From the NCBI GenBank assembly GCA_000697335.1, contig JNEM01011393.1, positions 1 to 34,583 of the forward strand: 34,583 bases of DNA, given 5' to 3'. Below are positions 32,301 to 34,583 of the stretch, piece after piece (the first letter of the stretch is position 1; each line of letters starts with the position of its first letter). The notes beneath the pieces were generated by a model. That model ran no database searches and had not been told where the DNA came from. It saw only the letters and a list, made by a program, of their open reading frames with translations. The translations under genes were made by a program, and so were the position numbers. Source of the DNA: Conidiobolus incongruus B7586. Its lineage: Eukaryota > Entomophthoromycota > Entomophthoromycetes > Entomophthorales > Conidiobolaceae.

Positions 32301-32723
32301 ATGCTGGGTCCTTTTAGAGCTAGTTTAACAGCTTTGGGTGGTTTAGTATGGTAATACATAATTTCATAATAATTCAATTTAAAAAATTAATCAAAATAGG
32401 AAAAATCCATGGAAAATGAGTTCTTGCCGCAAAGCCAACTTACGCAAACGTTTAAAGGATGTTGACGAAGTCGTCAAAACTTTATCCGATTCCGGTTACA
32501 CTTGCCGTAGATTAGTAATTCATGCATTCATAACCATTAGATTATAAAATTCATCTATTATATTTAGGAAGAGTTTAAAAAACTCCCTACCGAAAGCGAA
32601 TTAAGTCCCAGGGAAAAATATACAGTATTTTCCAAATCCACCAAGGGTCATCGTTTAGTTATTCATAAAGTGCCCAAATTTACTAAATTACCTCACCCTA
32701 GAAAATCTCCAATCGGTTTCTAA
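32301..32723 (+). CDS. MRPL31: Mitochondrial large-subunit ribosomal protein mL60
   Basis: A 106-residue protein of the fungal mitoribosome large subunit (yeast MRPL31, now mL60). Exons: 32301-32350, 32400-32514, 32568-32723. The introns are 49 and 53 nt and the frame closes on TAA. The family pattern is complete: MLGPFRASLTALGGLVWKNP, MSSCRKANLRKRLKDVDEVV, the central SPREKYTVFSK and the C-terminal PKFTKLPHPRKSPIGF. It is strongly basic, with the first 20 residues able to act as a mitochondrial targeting region. It is a little shorter than the yeast protein (131 residues). This is one of the clearest fungal markers in the window. Confidence 0.94.
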
Positions 32724-34069
32724 TTTGAGAATAGTATTTAATAAATATAATGTATTAGGTATCCAATTGTAGATATCAATTTTATGTAACTATCTTTTAG
32801 TTAAATTTTTCATACTATTCGATGTATTGGATTATATATCATTTTTTGACTCAACAGTTATTAAATATTAAATTACAAAATTATTATAGATAAATTTGTT
32901 CTATTATATTATATACTATTTTTTAAAATAATTTCATAAGTATATTTTCATAACCATATATCAGTTAATAAATTTATTTATGTACGTATCACATTATCGA
33001 AATAATTTTATTAAAATATTTAAATTTTAATCTCAATCAACACAACAAAAAACCCAATAACAATCATTTTATCATATCATCCCATAATTTCTTATTTCTA
33101 ATTTCAAATGTTTAAATCCCTTCATTAATTATTACACCATTAAAAAATTAATTAACTACTATAGCGGGGTGTGATGAGAAATATTTTAATTCGAGGCAAT
33201 AATTAGAAAATCAAATAAATGACAGAACAATATAGTGGTGAAACCTAGAAAGTTTTGATATATTTAACATCTATAATTGTCTTCAGTTATAAACTTTATA
33301 ATGTTTGTGATCCAGCTTTGCATTCTTCCATGAATCAAGCAAGGATATACTTGGCTTTGCTGATTTTTCCAACCACTATTGAGATTCTCCTGAGATTGAC
33401 TAGATCAAATTAAAAATGAAAAAAATGAACTGTTTTAAGGAGAAATAAGTTTTAAAATAAATTTCAAAACAAAAAATTAAATATACATAAAAAATACAAG
33501 AATTATTATACCATTATATTCCAAAATTCAAATCCTTTCAAAATAAAAAGTATATATTTATAGTGAATAAGTAATAAACCTTATAATTACCTGCAATATT
33601 TAAACCCTCAGCTTCGTAAAAATAGTAATAATAATTTTAAACCATCCTAACCTCATATTGTTCAGGATGACCAAAAGGAGAAATTAGCATAAGCCATACT
33701 AAATAGTTATTGCGCAATATTGATTATATGATATTGTTTAAATTGGTATTACAATCCAAAATTAGTAATTCTGAAGTATTGGCTTTTAAGAATAAAAATA
33801 ATATGAATATAGATATTCAATATATTGAATTATTTTGCCATGATAAAATTGGTATTCGTATTATTCAATTTAATAATCTGATTAAATTGTTTCCAATATT
33901 TAATAAATGAATAAATGTTATTCATGGTTTTAAATTTTAAAACCATTTATATTTTGAATTGATTTCCATTTCATTATCATATTTTTATTTAATCTAGAAT
34001 TCAGTCATTCAAATTCAATTTTATCAACAATTAATCTGAATTAGTTTTTTTTAACTTTTACCATAAAAT
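32724..34069. other. Long intergenic region, no gene supported
   Basis: 1.35 kb. A less AT-rich patch at 33300-33410 has no usable frame. A 66-codon open frame at 33710-33910 is compositional and without motif. Confidence 0.55.
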
Positions 34070-34583
34070 AAAATGAAAAATTTTTTGATTTTTGATTTTT
34101 GACTTTTGACTTTTCAAATATATCATTAGTTTTAGAAAAAAATATATATAGTAAATATAGGAAAATAAATAATTTCAGACTATATATTTATATTTATTTA
34201 TAGTATTTTTTTATTAAAAAATTATTTTTTAAAAATTTATTGTTTATTTCAATTATATTTTAATTATTATCATCAAAAGTTTTTTATTTTAAAATAAGTA
34301 AAACCTAACCATAGGTATTTCAAAACTAATTAAAAATTACAAACAACTTTCAAAGATAGTATTTTATTTAAAATAATTATATTTTTCTAGATAAATTATT
34401 TTAAAGCTAAAAAATTATTTAAATCTTATTAAAACCTAAATAACTAATATAAACTATTATTCTTTTAATTATTAATAAAATAAATAATTTTATAATTAAA
34501 AATATAATTTTATTTTAATTAAAGAATTATCAAAACATTTTAATATTAATTATACAAATATTTTATTTATATTAAATTATAAA
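34070..34583 (+). mobile_element. AT-rich DNA-transposon relic, copy 3 (left part, runs off the window)
   Basis: It aligns with about 25935-26440 of copy 2. At 34518-34574 it retains IKELSKHFNINYTNILFIL, matching copy 2's helix-turn-helix stretch. Differences between the two over this motif are nearly all transitions (AGA/AAA, AGT/AAT, TAC/TAT, ACA/ATA). It is cut by the window end and has no open frame of use. Confidence 0.5.
34083..34110. repeat. Tandem heptamer TTTTGAY, four copies
   Basis: TTTTGAT twice then TTTTGAC twice, sitting at the left edge of transposon copy 3. Copy 2 has only a TTTTTTAATTTCTAATTTTTC stretch (ending near 25965) in the same place. Confidence 0.8.

Noticed and set aside
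33710-33910. A 66-codon plus-strand open frame
   Set aside because: Composition-driven, with no start context, homologue or motif recognised.
1-34583. CRISPR arrays, bacterial operons, riboswitches, rRNA or organellar origin
   Set aside because: No regularly spaced repeats, ribosome binding sites or rRNA motifs were seen. Introns and nuclear-type genes exclude a bacterial or mitochondrial source.

Overview
The window is 34.6 kb of extremely AT-rich nuclear DNA from what looks like an early-diverging fungus. Supporting features are short introns (45-68 nt, GTAA...TTAG type), eukaryotic tRNA genes for Asp and Pro, a fungal-type protein O-mannosyltransferase, a fungal mitoribosomal protein (mL60/MRPL31), an Atg20/Snx41-type sorting nexin, and a tandem family of secreted proteins resembling AA11-type lytic polysaccharide monooxygenases. 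The composition and AA11-like expansion would suit Entomophthoromycotina (Conidiobolus-like) or Harpellales. That placement is an inference and cannot be settled here.

Layout. 1-~480 holds the right-hand part of a decayed AT-rich element. 840-3340 carries two short secreted-protein genes sharing a dibasic-Leu / PNIQFP / NPF signature, with a probable relic of a third between them. 4059-4130 is tRNA-Asp. 4405-10240 is a same-strand tandem array of four AA11-like genes, all exactly 642 bp. The third is a pseudogene, and the array shows strong signs of gene conversion. 10241-12508 is empty. 12509-20517 is a housekeeping block: SNX41/ATG20 (-), TVP38/TMEM64 (+), ASCC2/CUE (+), a CHCHD5-like twin-CX9C protein (-), and an unrecognised six-exon coiled-coil protein (-). 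20518-22579 is empty, followed by tRNA-Pro. 23241-25065 is a decayed tRNA dimethylallyltransferase (MOD5/TRIT1) gene whose introns can still be traced. 25935-27290 is a second, apparently full-length copy of the AT-rich element, with a Tc1/mariner-like helix-turn-helix trace. 28174-32723 is a second housekeeping block: PMT2-like mannosyltransferase with a 15-nt micro-exon (-), BAG-domain protein (-), and mL60 (+). From ~34070 a third copy of the element runs off the window.

The housekeeping genes do not form a pathway. They cover endosomal/autophagic sorting, Golgi membrane biology, ribosome quality control, the mitochondrial intermembrane space, ER protein mannosylation, Hsp70 co-chaperoning and mitochondrial translation. 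The accessory part is the left 10 kb. It looks like a fast-evolving secretome segment where genes duplicate, convert one another and die. Exon coordinates below were built by hand from splice sites and checked for reading-frame closure; no database search was possible.
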